Shown here piece after piece: positions 43,292-53,200 of a DNA stretch of 64,000 nucleotides (its first letter is position 1; each line of letters starts with the position of its first letter). The translations under genes were made by a program, and so were the position numbers. The notes under the pieces were generated by a model. It did not search any database. It saw nothing but the letters and a program-made list of their open reading frames with translations, and had not been told where the DNA came from. The DNA comes from Protonemura montana (taxonomy: Eukaryota > Arthropoda > Insecta > Plecoptera > Nemouridae): positions 16,390,550-16,454,549 of the forward strand of contig OX387610.1 of assembly GCA_947568835.1 (NCBI GenBank), written 5' to 3'.

Positions 43292-43671
43292 ATTTTAAAT
43301 TATACTATTACCTCTGAAATTGTACCGAGTGCAGGAATGCTGCACTATGAAACCGAGAGCGACCCAACTAATCACTCTCCGTATACCTGACCCTCCCGGG
43401 CCGGGCGATTAATCTACGAGTTGGGTCCCTCAATACGACAAAATACTGCACTGTCGCATACTAAACTCTGTGATTTTACACAGAGAACAACTTAAAACTA
43501 AGAAAAACGAGATAAATACTTAACCAAACAAAAATCCAATTTCTGGAGAACAAAGATAGTCTGACCTGTATTAGGATGAGACAAAAAAAAACTGTGAAAA
43601 CGTCACAGAAACGCTTGCAACGATACCAGTTTCGGGAGCCGAGACGAAGCACGTCCGATCACAACGAAGTA

Positions 43672-43673
<2 letters not shown>

Positions 43674-43704
<31 letters not shown>

Positions 43705-43756
43705 GTACAAACACAATGATACAACACACCGTGTACTGACACTGGGACTGTGTGTG

Positions 43757-43770
<14 letters not shown>
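43674..43770 (+). repeat. (TG)n - 46-bp core - (TG)n between LINE copies A and B
   Basis: One intact core of the composite satellite with TG tracts on both sides. On the left it abuts the 5' end of copy A and on the right the poly(A) end of copy B. It is therefore the remnant of target DNA separating two independent insertions. Confidence 0.95.
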
Positions 43771-43816
<46 letters not shown>

Positions 43817-44015
43817 AAACGATACGGAAAGAGTTTTAGTCCATTTTGGGACAGCGCTCCCCAAAAAAGATTTGAAGAGTGAGACATAGAGATTCTCTAG
43901 AAAGAGATGTACTCTACCAAGAGATAGATGTAATAGAACCAGGAGGTTGGAAAAGGATATTATTTTTCAGTAATTCAAAGAAAAAGAAGGGTTTCATAGA
44001 GAAACATACAGGGTT

Positions 44016-44039
44016 AGTGCCCTCGCACGAGAGGGCACT
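44016..44039 (-). other. 3'UTR hairpin of LINE copy B
   Basis: A 9-bp perfect stem AGTGCCCTC / GAGGGCACT with a six-base loop, about 60 nt after the ORF2 stop (in minus-strand sense). It is the same position and loop as in copies A, C and D. Confidence 0.75.
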
Positions 44040-44095
44040 TTCCAATATACAATAGTGACAAATTGCTTCCAATGGGCTACATGTTTTTAATTTGT

Positions 44096-47000
44096 TTACA
44101 TGTTAAGTGTGACTTCTCCGTCACCCACGGAGCAAAGCGCGCCACCGACGCACCAAATCTTTTTAAAGGCTTCCATATCGCCTCGGCCAAGATGCCACGC
44201 GTATTCTTTTAGAATACGGGCTTTAATGCGGGCTGTTAAGACTATTTCATAGGCTACTGGAGGTGTATGCTCTTTGAAAAAAGCCGTTAACACACGATAA
44301 ATCGTGCTTTTGGCGAGATTAACGATAAAATTTGCGATCGCTAGTTTCGGCTCGCTGCTAGTCGCACCCGGCCTCACTCCAGCAAAGATATCTCTGTATT
44401 GGAGACGACGGCCCCCTAAAAGTCGACTGACCATGGAGGCGACCGTGTGCCACATGGCCGCAGCCCGACGGCACTCTACCACCATGTGCCACGCCGAGCC
44501 GACTACCTTGCACCAGGGGCACAGGGGCGACTGTAGTTTCTGGGCATGGCACAGGAAAATGGGATCCGCCAGGCGGTTTTTGGCAAAACGCCATCCCACC
44601 TCAGCGTCGAAGCCAAGAGTTGGGGAGCGACTCAAACGGCTCCAGGCGACTTCGTCACCCGACCAGTGGCCTGGTAATGGGCCCTTGACACCGAAGAAAG
44701 GAGCCGTAATGTCCCACTGCAGGGATTTTCGTTTTTGTAACGTGTCGAGAGCTTTTGGGGTTTGATCCTCGGAACAGAGGTAAACCAGTGTTGGGGGCCA
44801 TGGTTCAGGGCCAGCTGTTTCTAGGACACCGCGAAAGCGTAGGCGGCAGAACGCCTTTACTCGATTGAGATTCATCAAGAGCGCAGTGCGGTGTCGTGCT
44901 GGTAGGTCTTTGAAACCAGCTAGGTCTTTCAGCTCCTTCCAATTGCCACCGTCACGGAGGTCGCCGATCGATCTACACCCAAGCCGTCCCCATGATGGGT
45001 CGAAAGGGTCGGTTTTAGTCGGGATAAGGGTCGATAGGGTGAGAGGCACGTCCTGTAAACCCTGTGCGGTGATCGCATATCGCTCGGGTTTTATGGACAG
45101 AGCGTTCCATGCTAGCAGTGCAGCTCGCAGGAAATCTGTCATCCCTCGTCCTGTGCGACGGACAATGTCGGGACAGAAGAGAGCCTGCCATCCGAGCACC
45201 GGCCCACGAGAGGGGCGCAGAAAATGGCGAGTCATGACATGGCCCGGGTGATCTTCGACAGATGTAATATAGCGATGAACAAAGCAGACTCGAAAGAAAT
45301 TGACCTTTGACTGAAGGTGCACCAAACCTTGGCCTCCTATATGCATAGGGGCGCACAAGTCACGCAGGCGAGTCCAGTGACGGCGCCCAGCCCACACAAA
45401 ATCCACGAGAATGCTTTGTATCCTGCTAAGGAAGGATGCTGGGGGTTGGATAACTTGTAGCGTGTACCACAGCCGTGGTGCTACAAATTGGTTTACAACC
45501 AGGACGCGGCCTCGGAGCGACATGGCCGAAGCTCTGTGTCGCCAGGCGTTTGTGACGCGTCTGACAGTGTCTTCCAGTTTTTTGAATCCTTGGTTGGAGA
45601 CCATTGGGCTATTCCCAAGCATCAGGCCCAGAACCTTAATCCCATTTGGGGTCCAGGAGAAACCAAGGGGGTGGTCTGCTCGATCCTTCCAGTTTCCAGC
45701 CCATAGGCCACGTGATTTTTGGGAGTTTAGTGTTCCTCCCGATTGACGCGAGTAGCACGTGTAGGCTGCTTGCAGCTTGTCAAAATCTGCGTCGTCTGAA
45801 ATGAATAGCGAGACGTCGTCTGCGTATGCCGACACCACTAGACGACGCTCCTCTGGGCCTGGGAGCCTGAAACCGAGCATCGTCCGGCGGGCCAGTCTTA
45901 GGAAAGGCTCGATTGAGATCGAGAAGAGAGGCCCGGATAGAGGGCATCCTTGTCTGATACCTCTCTCAAAAGCAAAAGGGGCGGTGAGGCGTGCGCCAAC
46001 GCGGACAAAGCACGTGGCATCTTTGTACATAGCTCGGAGATGGTTACTGAAGTTTTCACCAAAACCGAAACTTTTTAAGCAGTAAAAAAGGTAGCCGTGG
46101 TCGACTCTGTCAAATGCGCCTTGTTGGTCTAGAGATACAAGAGCGAGGGGCCGATTTTCCTTGTTCACATATTCTAACACGTCCCGGTGTAGGTGGAGGC
46201 TGTCATAGATCGTCCTGCCTGGAACGCAGTACCCCTGATCAGGATGGACGATATGACTCATGACATTTTTTAATCGGGTAGAGAGAGCACGTGCCAGAAT
46301 TTTGTAGTCTGTTGTGAGCAAAGAAATCGGCCTCCAGTTTTTAATGTCGAGTCGATCTCCCGATTTTGGTAACAAAGTCAGGACTGACCTTTGGGCCGAT
46401 TTTGGAAGTTGACCATTTGCCATTGCATGTTTAAACACTTCCCAGTATGGTGTTGAGAGTTCGGCCCAAAAGGCTACGTAGAACTCTGCTGTTAGGCCAT
46501 CGAGTCCCGGTGCCTTTCCCTTGTTTAGCTCTCTGAGGGAAATACCAAACTCTTTGAGCGTGAAAGGTTTGTCGAGTTGTTCACGGTCAACTTGGGTAAG
46601 TGTGGGTAACGACTCGTACAAAGGAGAGTCGGGATCCAGCACGGTGGCAGTGCCTGAGAAGACGTTAACAAAATGGTCTCTTGCAGCCGAACAGAGGGAA
46701 GGCCCATCAGACACGATTTTCCCGTCATGACGAAGGCGGGAGATCGGGCTGAAGGCAGCGGCTATATCTCGGGCCATAACGGAACCGGCAGGTCTATCTG
46801 TGGCCAAGAGGTGGTCTTGGTGAGCTGCTAAAAGTGTGGCCTCACTTCGCTGTGAATATGCATCTTTTGCATCAGCGTTTGCACGGGAGAGGTCTGCAAG
46901 GTGTTTTGTGTCGAAAGAGCAGTTAGAAACGATCTGTTCAACCTTTCCTTCGAGGTGGACAAATTCAGCGTCCAAGCGCTGTTTTTGGGCTCGAGAGAAA

Positions 47001-47914
47001 ATCACCGTTACCTCCTGAATATCGGCTTTAATGGCATCCCACCAGACTTCTAGCGAAACATATGCTTTTTTGGAGTTTTCGTCATATGTGGCTAACAAAT
47101 TCCGAATGCATATGGAAAAATCTGGATCGCTAAGAAGTGAGTTTTTGAAGCGCCAATACGGGGGCTTGTTTTTAGGTGTACAGGTGTTAAGATTGATGAC
47201 GAGAGCAAGATGGTCGGAAAAAGCTGGAACTACCTGAACGTTTGACACTCTGCAAGCGATGTTTGGCGTTGCATAGAATCTATCTAGTCGAGAACCGGAA
47301 AACGCCGGGGCGTTCCCTATAAAAGTGAAGCCCGGCTCTGTTGGTCGAAAGTCTCGCCAGACATCATCCAAGTTTTCCGTCATGACTAAATTCCTGAGCC
47401 TCTGAGCAACCCTAGGTTGTCTCTCCGGGCCACCATTAGATCGATCAACATTGGGGTTCAGCGTGACATTGAAATCACCGCCCACCAGGAACTGTTTTTC
47501 ACAGAGGTCGTCACCAGCGTGCGCTTCTTCTATGCGGTCACTCAGCGCGTCCAAGACGGTGAGCGCCAAGTCGCATTGGTGCGGGACGTAAATGCAAAAA
47601 ACACGGATAGTGCTGTCCGAGTTAAGATGACCGAGCACAGCCTCTTGAAGGTAGCCTGGGACTAAGATCTTATGTGATCGTATCACGAGGCGAGAAGCCT
47701 TCTTTATGCCGATCATGGTGCCTGAACAGACGCCTATAGGTGGATTAAACAAGAACTCATAGGCCATATAAGCATGAGGGAATGGTGATTTTGAGCAGTT
47801 GCTTTCCTGAATGAGGACTACATCAGGGAGATGGCGATCTAAAAAACTGCGAAATTGTACCCACTTGTAACTACTCTTAACGCTCCTGGCGTTGAGTGTT
47901 ACAACGCTCCGCAT
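44096..47914 (-). CDS. LINE copy B ORF2: endonuclease / reverse transcriptase, intact
   Basis: 1272 aa. Residues about 1-240 form an APE-type endonuclease that nicks the target: LNARS (8), LIQES with Glu37, CIYVPHQ, GGDFNVTLNPNVD (Asp147, Asn149), GSRLDRFY (207-214) and SDHLALVI (Asp234, His235). Residues about 450-860 are the reverse transcriptase for target-primed synthesis: NKGKAPGLDG (464-473), SLDQQGAFDRVDH (Asp596), RGIRQGCPLSGPLF (651-664) and YADD (697-700). C1132-P-W-C1135, H1143 and C1148 form a CCHC motif. The start codon immediately follows the ORF1 TAA. Relative to copies C and D it has Ser in place of Arg615. All catalytic residues are present, so it is potentially active. Confidence 0.95.
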   Translation of the reverse strand: MRSVVTLNARSVKSSYKWVQFRSFLDRHLPDVVLIQESNCSKSPFPHAYMAYEFLFNPPIGVCSGTMIGIKKASRLVIRSHKILVPGYLQEAVLGHLNSDSTIRVFCIYVPHQCDLALTVLDALSDRIEEAHAGDDLCEKQFLVGGDFNVTLNPNVDRSNGGPERQPRVAQRLRNLVMTENLDDVWRDFRPTEPGFTFIGNAPAFSGSRLDRFYATPNIACRVSNVQVVPAFSDHLALVINLNTCTPKNKPPYWRFKNSLLSDPDFSICIRNLLATYDENSKKAYVSLEVWWDAIKADIQEVTVIFSRAQKQRLDAEFVHLEGKVEQIVSNCSFDTKHLADLSRANADAKDAYSQRSEATLLAAHQDHLLATDRPAGSVMARDIAAAFSPISRLRHDGKIVSDGPSLCSAARDHFVNVFSGTATVLDPDSPLYESLPTLTQVDREQLDKPFTLKEFGISLRELNKGKAPGLDGLTAEFYVAFWAELSTPYWEVFKHAMANGQLPKSAQRSVLTLLPKSGDRLDIKNWRPISLLTTDYKILARALSTRLKNVMSHIVHPDQGYCVPGRTIYDSLHLHRDVLEYVNKENRPLALVSLDQQGAFDRVDHGYLFYCLKSFGFGENFSNHLRAMYKDATCFVRVGARLTAPFAFERGIRQGCPLSGPLFSISIEPFLRLARRTMLGFRLPGPEERRLVVSAYADDVSLFISDDADFDKLQAAYTCYSRQSGGTLNSQKSRGLWAGNWKDRADHPLGFSWTPNGIKVLGLMLGNSPMVSNQGFKKLEDTVRRVTNAWRHRASAMSLRGRVLVVNQFVAPRLWYTLQVIQPPASFLSRIQSILVDFVWAGRRHWTRLRDLCAPMHIGGQGLVHLQSKVNFFRVCFVHRYITSVEDHPGHVMTRHFLRPSRGPVLGWQALFCPDIVRRTGRGMTDFLRAALLAWNALSIKPERYAITAQGLQDVPLTLSTLIPTKTDPFDPSWGRLGCRSIGDLRDGGNWKELKDLAGFKDLPARHRTALLMNLNRVKAFCRLRFRGVLETAGPEPWPPTLVYLCSEDQTPKALDTLQKRKSLQWDITAPFFGVKGPLPGHWSGDEVAWSRLSRSPTLGFDAEVGWRFAKNRLADPIFLCHAQKLQSPLCPWCKVVGSAWHMVVECRRAAAMWHTVASMVSRLLGGRRLQYRDIFAGVRPGATSSEPKLAIANFIVNLAKSTIYRVLTAFFKEHTPPVAYEIVLTARIKARILKEYAWHLGRGDMEAFKKIWCVGGALCSVGDGEVTLNM

Positions 47915-47917
47915 TTA
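47912..47917 (-). promoter_or_regulatory. TAA-ATG ORF1/ORF2 junction of copy B
   Basis: The ORF1 stop TAA and ORF2 start ATG are directly adjacent with no intervening base. It is identical in copies C (54073-54078) and D (60234-60239). This arrangement suggests translation of ORF2 by termination-reinitiation. Confidence 0.7.
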
Positions 47918-49525
47918 GTCGAGAATTTGTGATGACATGCTCTCGCACGACGTGGATCGTGCGAGAGAAACATTGTCTTCATCTCCTTTTGCCACCAACA
48001 TGAGTTTTTTTAGATTGGCAATGAGCCTCCTCACTCTTTCCCTGATTGCACGCTCGGATATCAGTTTTGGTTGTATCGCCTCCAACATGTCAAGTACACC
48101 GTAGACATTTTCGGTGTATTTGTGGACAATTGTTAGTGGATGATCATTTCCTTTGACCGCCTGCAGGAAATCAACGAAGTCATGCAGTGAAATTACGTTT
48201 TCAGTCTCGCGACTTTCAAGTATCTCTCTCGCCTCAAGTGGTAGGACGAGGGAAACTGTTTTTTGACGCTTAGCTTTCTGCCTATTCGTTGCAGTTTTGG
48301 GGTTGAAAACTATCTGTCCGTCGAGTTCTTCTAGGTTCTTCTGAGGTTCTTCACATTTTTCTAGCACATCAGTGTCCATGTCAATAATGGCCGACTGATC
48401 GTCAACGACAGTGATGTTGTTTTCGATATCGTCAACCAGTTCTACCGTGGTCACCGATTGGCTAGATGAAGAGGGGGTCTTTCTTTTGCTGTTCGCTGGC
48501 GGCTCTATTGCATCCACACTGCCTAGAGGATCAGCAGACCCTTGAGACTCTGTGGGTGAAGAGGCCTTGCAATGCTTAGCAACGTGGCCAGTTTGGCGGC
48601 ACTTAAAACATTTTAAATCGTCGAGTGACAGGAAAACCCGGTATCGATCACCGTCATAGTCAACTAGGATTGACTCGGGAAGCTGACAGCCGTCATCCGC
48701 CACCACAAAGATTTGCCTTCTGAAACTCAGGACAGAGCTGAGCTCGGGGTCCTTTCCCCCCACGTTTACGAAAGACATCGGAGAAACGATTTTTACCGCC
48801 GAGCTCAAATAGCCCTCCAAGACCGAGTGTGGTATAGTGGGGCAGACGTTAGACAATATAAGCCTGCTTGCCTTGGTAATTAGACGCCGTGCCGGCAGGA
48901 ACTCACTTCCCACCTCCACCCCCCCATGGTTTGACATGAAGGTGTCGACCAGTTCTGTGGTGGTAAGGTAGATGGCTACCCGGCCCAGCGACAGCCTAGA
49001 CCCAAACCAGATGTTCTTGGCGCCGACTTTGTCTGCGACAGCACGGAGGTATTGGTGGATGGACACCGTGTCTATGGATTGCAGCAGAAAGGCATGCTCC
49101 TTGGTCGGGAAACGGGGTTGACTGGATGACCCTGTGTCAGCAGTCCTTGTGGTGGTAGGTCTGTGGCTAGAGGCTGTACCAGACCCAGAGGCGCTCGACA
49201 GTATCTGTGCCATGGTTTTTTGGGCTGGGTGGGTCGAGTAGGGCTTTGCTGTAGGTGGGCTTTTTGCTGCTACACTGGCAATCGTTTTTGGGATATCACC
49301 GCGGTGTGAAATTGGAATCGTTACGATAGAATCCGTCGATCGTGAGGATCGCCTGTCTAGGTTAGCCTTGACGGGCAGGATAGTTACTTCGCCGGCAAAC
49401 GGGGTGCTGTCTTTTTTCGGGGGGCGAACAATGGTGTCTTCTTTCGTCAAAGGGCTAACCTCTTTGACTGCTAAACTAGTGGTCGGTTTTTCGTTGCCTG
49501 GTCTAGGCTTAATTTGTTTCGGCAT
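47915..49525 (-). CDS. LINE copy B ORF1: nucleic-acid-binding protein, intact
   Basis: 536 aa. ORF1 proteins of such elements bind the element RNA and act as chaperone in the ribonucleoprotein. A basic, Ser/Thr/Pro-rich N-terminus (1-135) is followed by a conserved block (about 136-300, including FPTKEHAFLL, NIWFGSRLSLGRVAIYL and DYDGDRYRVFLSLDD). Next is one CCHC zinc knuckle, CFKCRQTGHVAKHCK (Cys306, Cys309, His314, Cys319), an acidic linker and a basic C-terminal helix-rich region (ISERAIRERVRRLIANLKKL). The last codons fold into an 11-bp hairpin (47940-47967) ahead of the TAA, which abuts the ORF2 ATG. Residue 425 is Ser here and Pro in copies C and D. Confidence 0.94.
   Translation of the reverse strand: MPKQIKPRPGNEKPTTSLAVKEVSPLTKEDTIVRPPKKDSTPFAGEVTILPVKANLDRRSSRSTDSIVTIPISHRGDIPKTIASVAAKSPPTAKPYSTHPAQKTMAQILSSASGSGTASSHRPTTTRTADTGSSSQPRFPTKEHAFLLQSIDTVSIHQYLRAVADKVGAKNIWFGSRLSLGRVAIYLTTTELVDTFMSNHGGVEVGSEFLPARRLITKASRLILSNVCPTIPHSVLEGYLSSAVKIVSPMSFVNVGGKDPELSSVLSFRRQIFVVADDGCQLPESILVDYDGDRYRVFLSLDDLKCFKCRQTGHVAKHCKASSPTESQGSADPLGSVDAIEPPANSKRKTPSSSSQSVTTVELVDDIENNITVVDDQSAIIDMDTDVLEKCEEPQKNLEELDGQIVFNPKTATNRQKAKRQKTVSLVLPLEAREILESRETENVISLHDFVDFLQAVKGNDHPLTIVHKYTENVYGVLDMLEAIQPKLISERAIRERVRRLIANLKKLMLVAKGDEDNVSLARSTSCESMSSQILD
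47940..47967 (-). other. hairpin 23 nt before the ORF1 stop, copy B
   Basis: Perfect 11-bp stem CTCTCGCACGA / TCGTGCGAGAG with a six-base loop, inside the ORF1 codons for LARSTSCES. The same hairpin occurs at 54101-54128 and 60262-60289. Confidence 0.75.
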
Positions 49526-49905
49526 ATTTAAATAATATGCTTCTTACTTTGGATGTGCAACAAGCACCGGAATGCTACGCAATAAAACGAGAGCGACCCA
49601 ACTAATTGCTCTCCGTATACCTGACCCTCCCGGGCCGGGCGATTAATCTACGAGTTGCCTCTCTCAGTATGAACAATAATGCACTGGCCGGGTACCTAGC
49701 TCTGTGGTTTTACACAGAGAAAAACTTAAAACTACGAAAAACAGGAGAAAAAATGAACAGAACGAAAATCCAATTTCTGGAAAGTATAGATAGTCTGACC
49801 TGTATGAGGATGAGACAAGAAAAAACTGTGAAAACGTCACAGAAACGCTTGCAACGATACCAGTTTTGGGAGCCGAGACGAAACACGACCGATCACAACG
49901 AAGTA

Positions 49906-49907
<2 letters not shown>
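49526..49907 (-). other. 5'UTR of LINE copy B
   Basis: About 380 nt between the element's 5' end and the ORF1 ATG. It holds a 7-bp hairpin (CTCTGTG ... CACAGAG) that is also present in copy A with a changed loop base (43466-43485), and a palindromic CCTCCCGGGCCGGGCG near 49626-49641. A promoter function is expected for a LINE 5'UTR but no specific promoter motif is claimed. Confidence 0.6.

Positions 49908-49942
<35 letters not shown>
49908..49942 (+). repeat. (TG)17 between LINE copies B and C
   Basis: Only about 17 TG repeats and no 46-bp core separate the 5' end of B from the poly(A) of C. The same junction, with the same TG and T counts, is found between C and D. Confidence 0.95.
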
Positions 49943-49977
<35 letters not shown>

Positions 49978-50176
49978 AAACGATACGGAAAGAGTTTTAG
50001 TCCATTTTGGGACAGCGCTCCCCAAAAAAGATTTGAAGAGTGAGACATAGAGATTCTCTAGAAAGAGATGTACTCTACCAAGAGATAGATGTAATAGAAC
50101 CAGGAGGTTGGAAAAGGATATTATTTTTCAGTAATTCAAAGAAAAAGAAGGGTTTCATAGAGAAACATACAGGGTT

Positions 50177-50200
50177 AGTGCCCTCGCACGAGAGGGCACT
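50177..50200 (-). other. 3'UTR hairpin of LINE copy C
   Basis: Same AGTGCCCTC / GAGGGCACT stem and loop as copy B. Confidence 0.75.
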
Positions 50201-50256
50201 TTCCAATATACAATAGTGACAAATTGCTTCCAATGGGCTACATGTTTTTAATTTGT

Positions 50257-53200
50257 TTACATGTTAAGTGTGACTTCTCCGTCACCCACGGAGCAAAGCG
50301 CGCCACCGACGCACCAAATCTTTTTAAAGGCTTCCATATCGCCTCGGCCAAGATGCCACGCGTATTCTTTTAGAATACGGGCTTTAATGCGGGCTGTTAA
50401 GACTATTTCATAGGCTACTGGAGGTGTATGCTCTTTGAAAAAAGCCGTTAACACACGATAAATCGTGCTTTTGGCGAGATTAACGATAAAATTTGCGATC
50501 GCTAGTTTCGGCTCGCTGCTAGTCGCACCCGGCCTCACTCCAGCAAAGATATCTCTGTATTGGAGACGACGGCCCCCTAAAAGTCGACTGACCATGGAGG
50601 CGACCGTGTGCCACATGGCCGCAGCCCGACGGCACTCTACCACCATGTGCCACGCCGAGCCGACTACCTTGCACCAGGGGCACAGGGGCGACTGTAGTTT
50701 CTGGGCATGGCACAGGAAAATGGGATCCGCCAGGCGGTTTTTGGCAAAACGCCATCCCACCTCAGCGTCGAAGCCAAGAGTTGGGGAGCGACTCAAACGG
50801 CTCCAGGCGACTTCGTCACCCGACCAGTGGCCTGGTAATGGGCCCTTGACACCGAAGAAAGGAGCCGTAATGTCCCACTGCAGGGATTTTCGTTTTTGTA
50901 ACGTGTCGAGAGCTTTTGGGGTTTGATCCTCGGAACAGAGGTAAACCAGTGTTGGGGGCCATGGTTCAGGGCCAGCTGTTTCTAGGACACCGCGAAAGCG
51001 TAGGCGGCAGAACGCCTTTACTCGATTGAGATTCATCAAGAGCGCAGTGCGGTGTCGTGCTGGTAGGTCTTTGAAACCAGCTAGGTCTTTCAGCTCCTTC
51101 CAATTGCCACCGTCACGGAGGTCGCCGATCGATCTACACCCAAGCCGTCCCCATGATGGGTCGAAAGGGTCGGTTTTAGTCGGGATAAGGGTCGATAGGG
51201 TGAGAGGCACGTCCTGTAAACCCTGTGCGGTGATCGCATATCGCTCGGGTTTTATGGACAGAGCGTTCCATGCTAGCAGTGCAGCTCGCAGGAAATCTGT
51301 CATCCCTCGTCCTGTGCGACGGACAATGTCGGGACAGAAGAGAGCCTGCCATCCGAGCACCGGCCCACGAGAGGGGCGCAGAAAATGGCGAGTCATGACA
51401 TGGCCCGGGTGATCTTCGACAGATGTAATATAGCGATGAACAAAGCAGACTCGAAAGAAATTGACCTTTGACTGAAGGTGCACCAAACCTTGGCCTCCTA
51501 TATGCATAGGGGCGCACAAGTCACGCAGGCGAGTCCAGTGACGGCGCCCAGCCCACACAAAATCCACGAGAATGCTTTGTATCCTGCTAAGGAAGGATGC
51601 TGGGGGTTGGATAACTTGTAGCGTGTACCACAGCCGTGGTGCTACAAATTGGTTTACAACCAGGACGCGGCCTCGGAGCGACATGGCCGAAGCTCTGTGT
51701 CGCCAGGCGTTTGTGACGCGTCTGACAGTGTCTTCCAGTTTTTTGAATCCTTGGTTGGAGACCATTGGGCTATTCCCAAGCATCAGGCCCAGAACCTTAA
51801 TCCCATTTGGGGTCCAGGAGAAACCAAGGGGGTGGTCTGCTCGATCCTTCCAGTTTCCAGCCCATAGGCCACGTGATTTTTGGGAGTTTAGTGTTCCTCC
51901 CGATTGACGCGAGTAGCACGTGTAGGCTGCTTGCAGCTTGTCAAAATCTGCGTCGTCTGAAATGAATAGCGAGACGTCGTCTGCGTATGCCGACACCACT
52001 AGACGACGCTCCTCTGGGCCTGGGAGCCTGAAACCGAGCATCGTCCGGCGGGCCAGTCTTAGGAAGGGCTCGATTGAGATCGAGAAGAGAGGCCCGGATA
52101 GAGGGCATCCTTGTCTGATACCTCTCTCAAAAGCAAAAGGGGCGGTGAGGCGTGCGCCAACGCGGACAAAGCACGTGGCATCTTTGTACATAGCTCGGAG
52201 ATGGTTACTGAAGTTTTCACCAAAACCGAATCTTTTTAAGCAGTAAAAAAGGTAGCCGTGGTCGACTCTGTCAAATGCGCCTTGTTGGTCTAGAGATACA
52301 AGAGCGAGGGGCCGATTTTCCTTGTTCACATATTCTAACACGTCCCGGTGTAGGTGGAGGCTGTCATAGATCGTCCTGCCTGGAACGCAGTACCCCTGAT
52401 CAGGATGGACGATATGACTCATGACATTTTTTAATCGGGTAGAGAGAGCACGTGCCAGAATTTTGTAGTCTGTTGTGAGCAAAGAAATCGGCCTCCAGTT
52501 TTTAATGTCGAGTCGATCTCCCGATTTTGGTAACAAAGTCAGGACTGACCTTTGGGCCGATTTTGGAAGTTGACCATTTGCCATTGCATGTTTAAACACT
52601 TCCCAGTATGGTGTTGAGAGTTCGGCCCAAAAGGCTACGTAGAACTCTGCTGTTAGGCCATCGAGTCCCGGTGCCTTTCCCTTGTTTAGCTCTCTGAGGG
52701 AAATACCAAACTCTTTGAGCGTGAAAGGTTTGTCGAGTTGTTCACGGTCAACTTGGGTAAGTGTGGGTAACGACTCGTACAAAGGAGAGTCGGGATCCAG
52801 CACGGTGGCAGTGCCTGAGAAGACGTTAACAAAATGGTCTCTTGCAGCCGAACAGAGGGAAGGCCCATCAGACACGATTTTCCCGTCATGACGAAGGCGG
52901 GAGATCGGGCTGAAGGCAGCGGCTATATCTCGGGCCATAACGGAACCGGCAGGTCTATCTGTGGCCAAGAGGTGGTCTTGGTGAGCTGCTAAAAGTGTGG
53001 CCTCACTTCGCTGTGAATATGCATCTTTTGCATCAGCGTTTGCACGGGAGAGGTCTGCAAGGTGTTTTGTGTCGAAAGAGCAGTTAGAAACGATCTGTTC
53101 AACCTTTCCTTCGAGGTGGACAAATTCAGCGTCCAAGCGCTGTTTTTGGGCTCGAGAGAAAATCACCGTTACCTCCTGAATATCGGCTTTAATGGCATCC

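Larger units (their letters stand above)
39202..43673 (-). mobile_element. non-LTR retrotransposon copy A (diverged, internally deleted)
   Basis: On the minus strand it runs from the 5' end at about 43673 (GTACTTCGTTGTGATCGG, next to a (TG)n tract) through a 5'UTR of about 385 nt, ORF1, a deletion junction, truncated ORF2 and a 3'UTR to a 39-nt poly(A) (39202-39240 as T). It is about 4.5 kb versus about 6.13 kb for B-D. It lacks the end of ORF1 and roughly the first 465 residues of ORF2. Proteins differ from copies B-D at many positions, so A is an older insertion. It cannot move by itself because the endonuclease is gone. Confidence 0.93.
43771..49907 (-). mobile_element. non-LTR retrotransposon copy B, full length
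   Basis: On the minus strand: 5' end at about 49907 in (TG)n, 5'UTR of about 380 nt, ORF1 49525-47915, ORF2 47914-44096, 3'UTR of about 280 nt with a hairpin at 44016-44039, and poly(A) of 42 (43771-43812 as T). ORF order, zinc-knuckle ORF1, APE endonuclease, SLDQQGAFDRVDH-type reverse transcriptase and C-terminal CCHC place it among non-LTR elements, most likely the L1/Tx1 group. That group is known to include target-specific families. (AC)n-targeted elements have been described in the R1 clade, so a phylogeny is needed to fix the clade. Both ORFs are intact. No target-site duplication can be defined inside the TG repeat. Confidence 0.95.
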
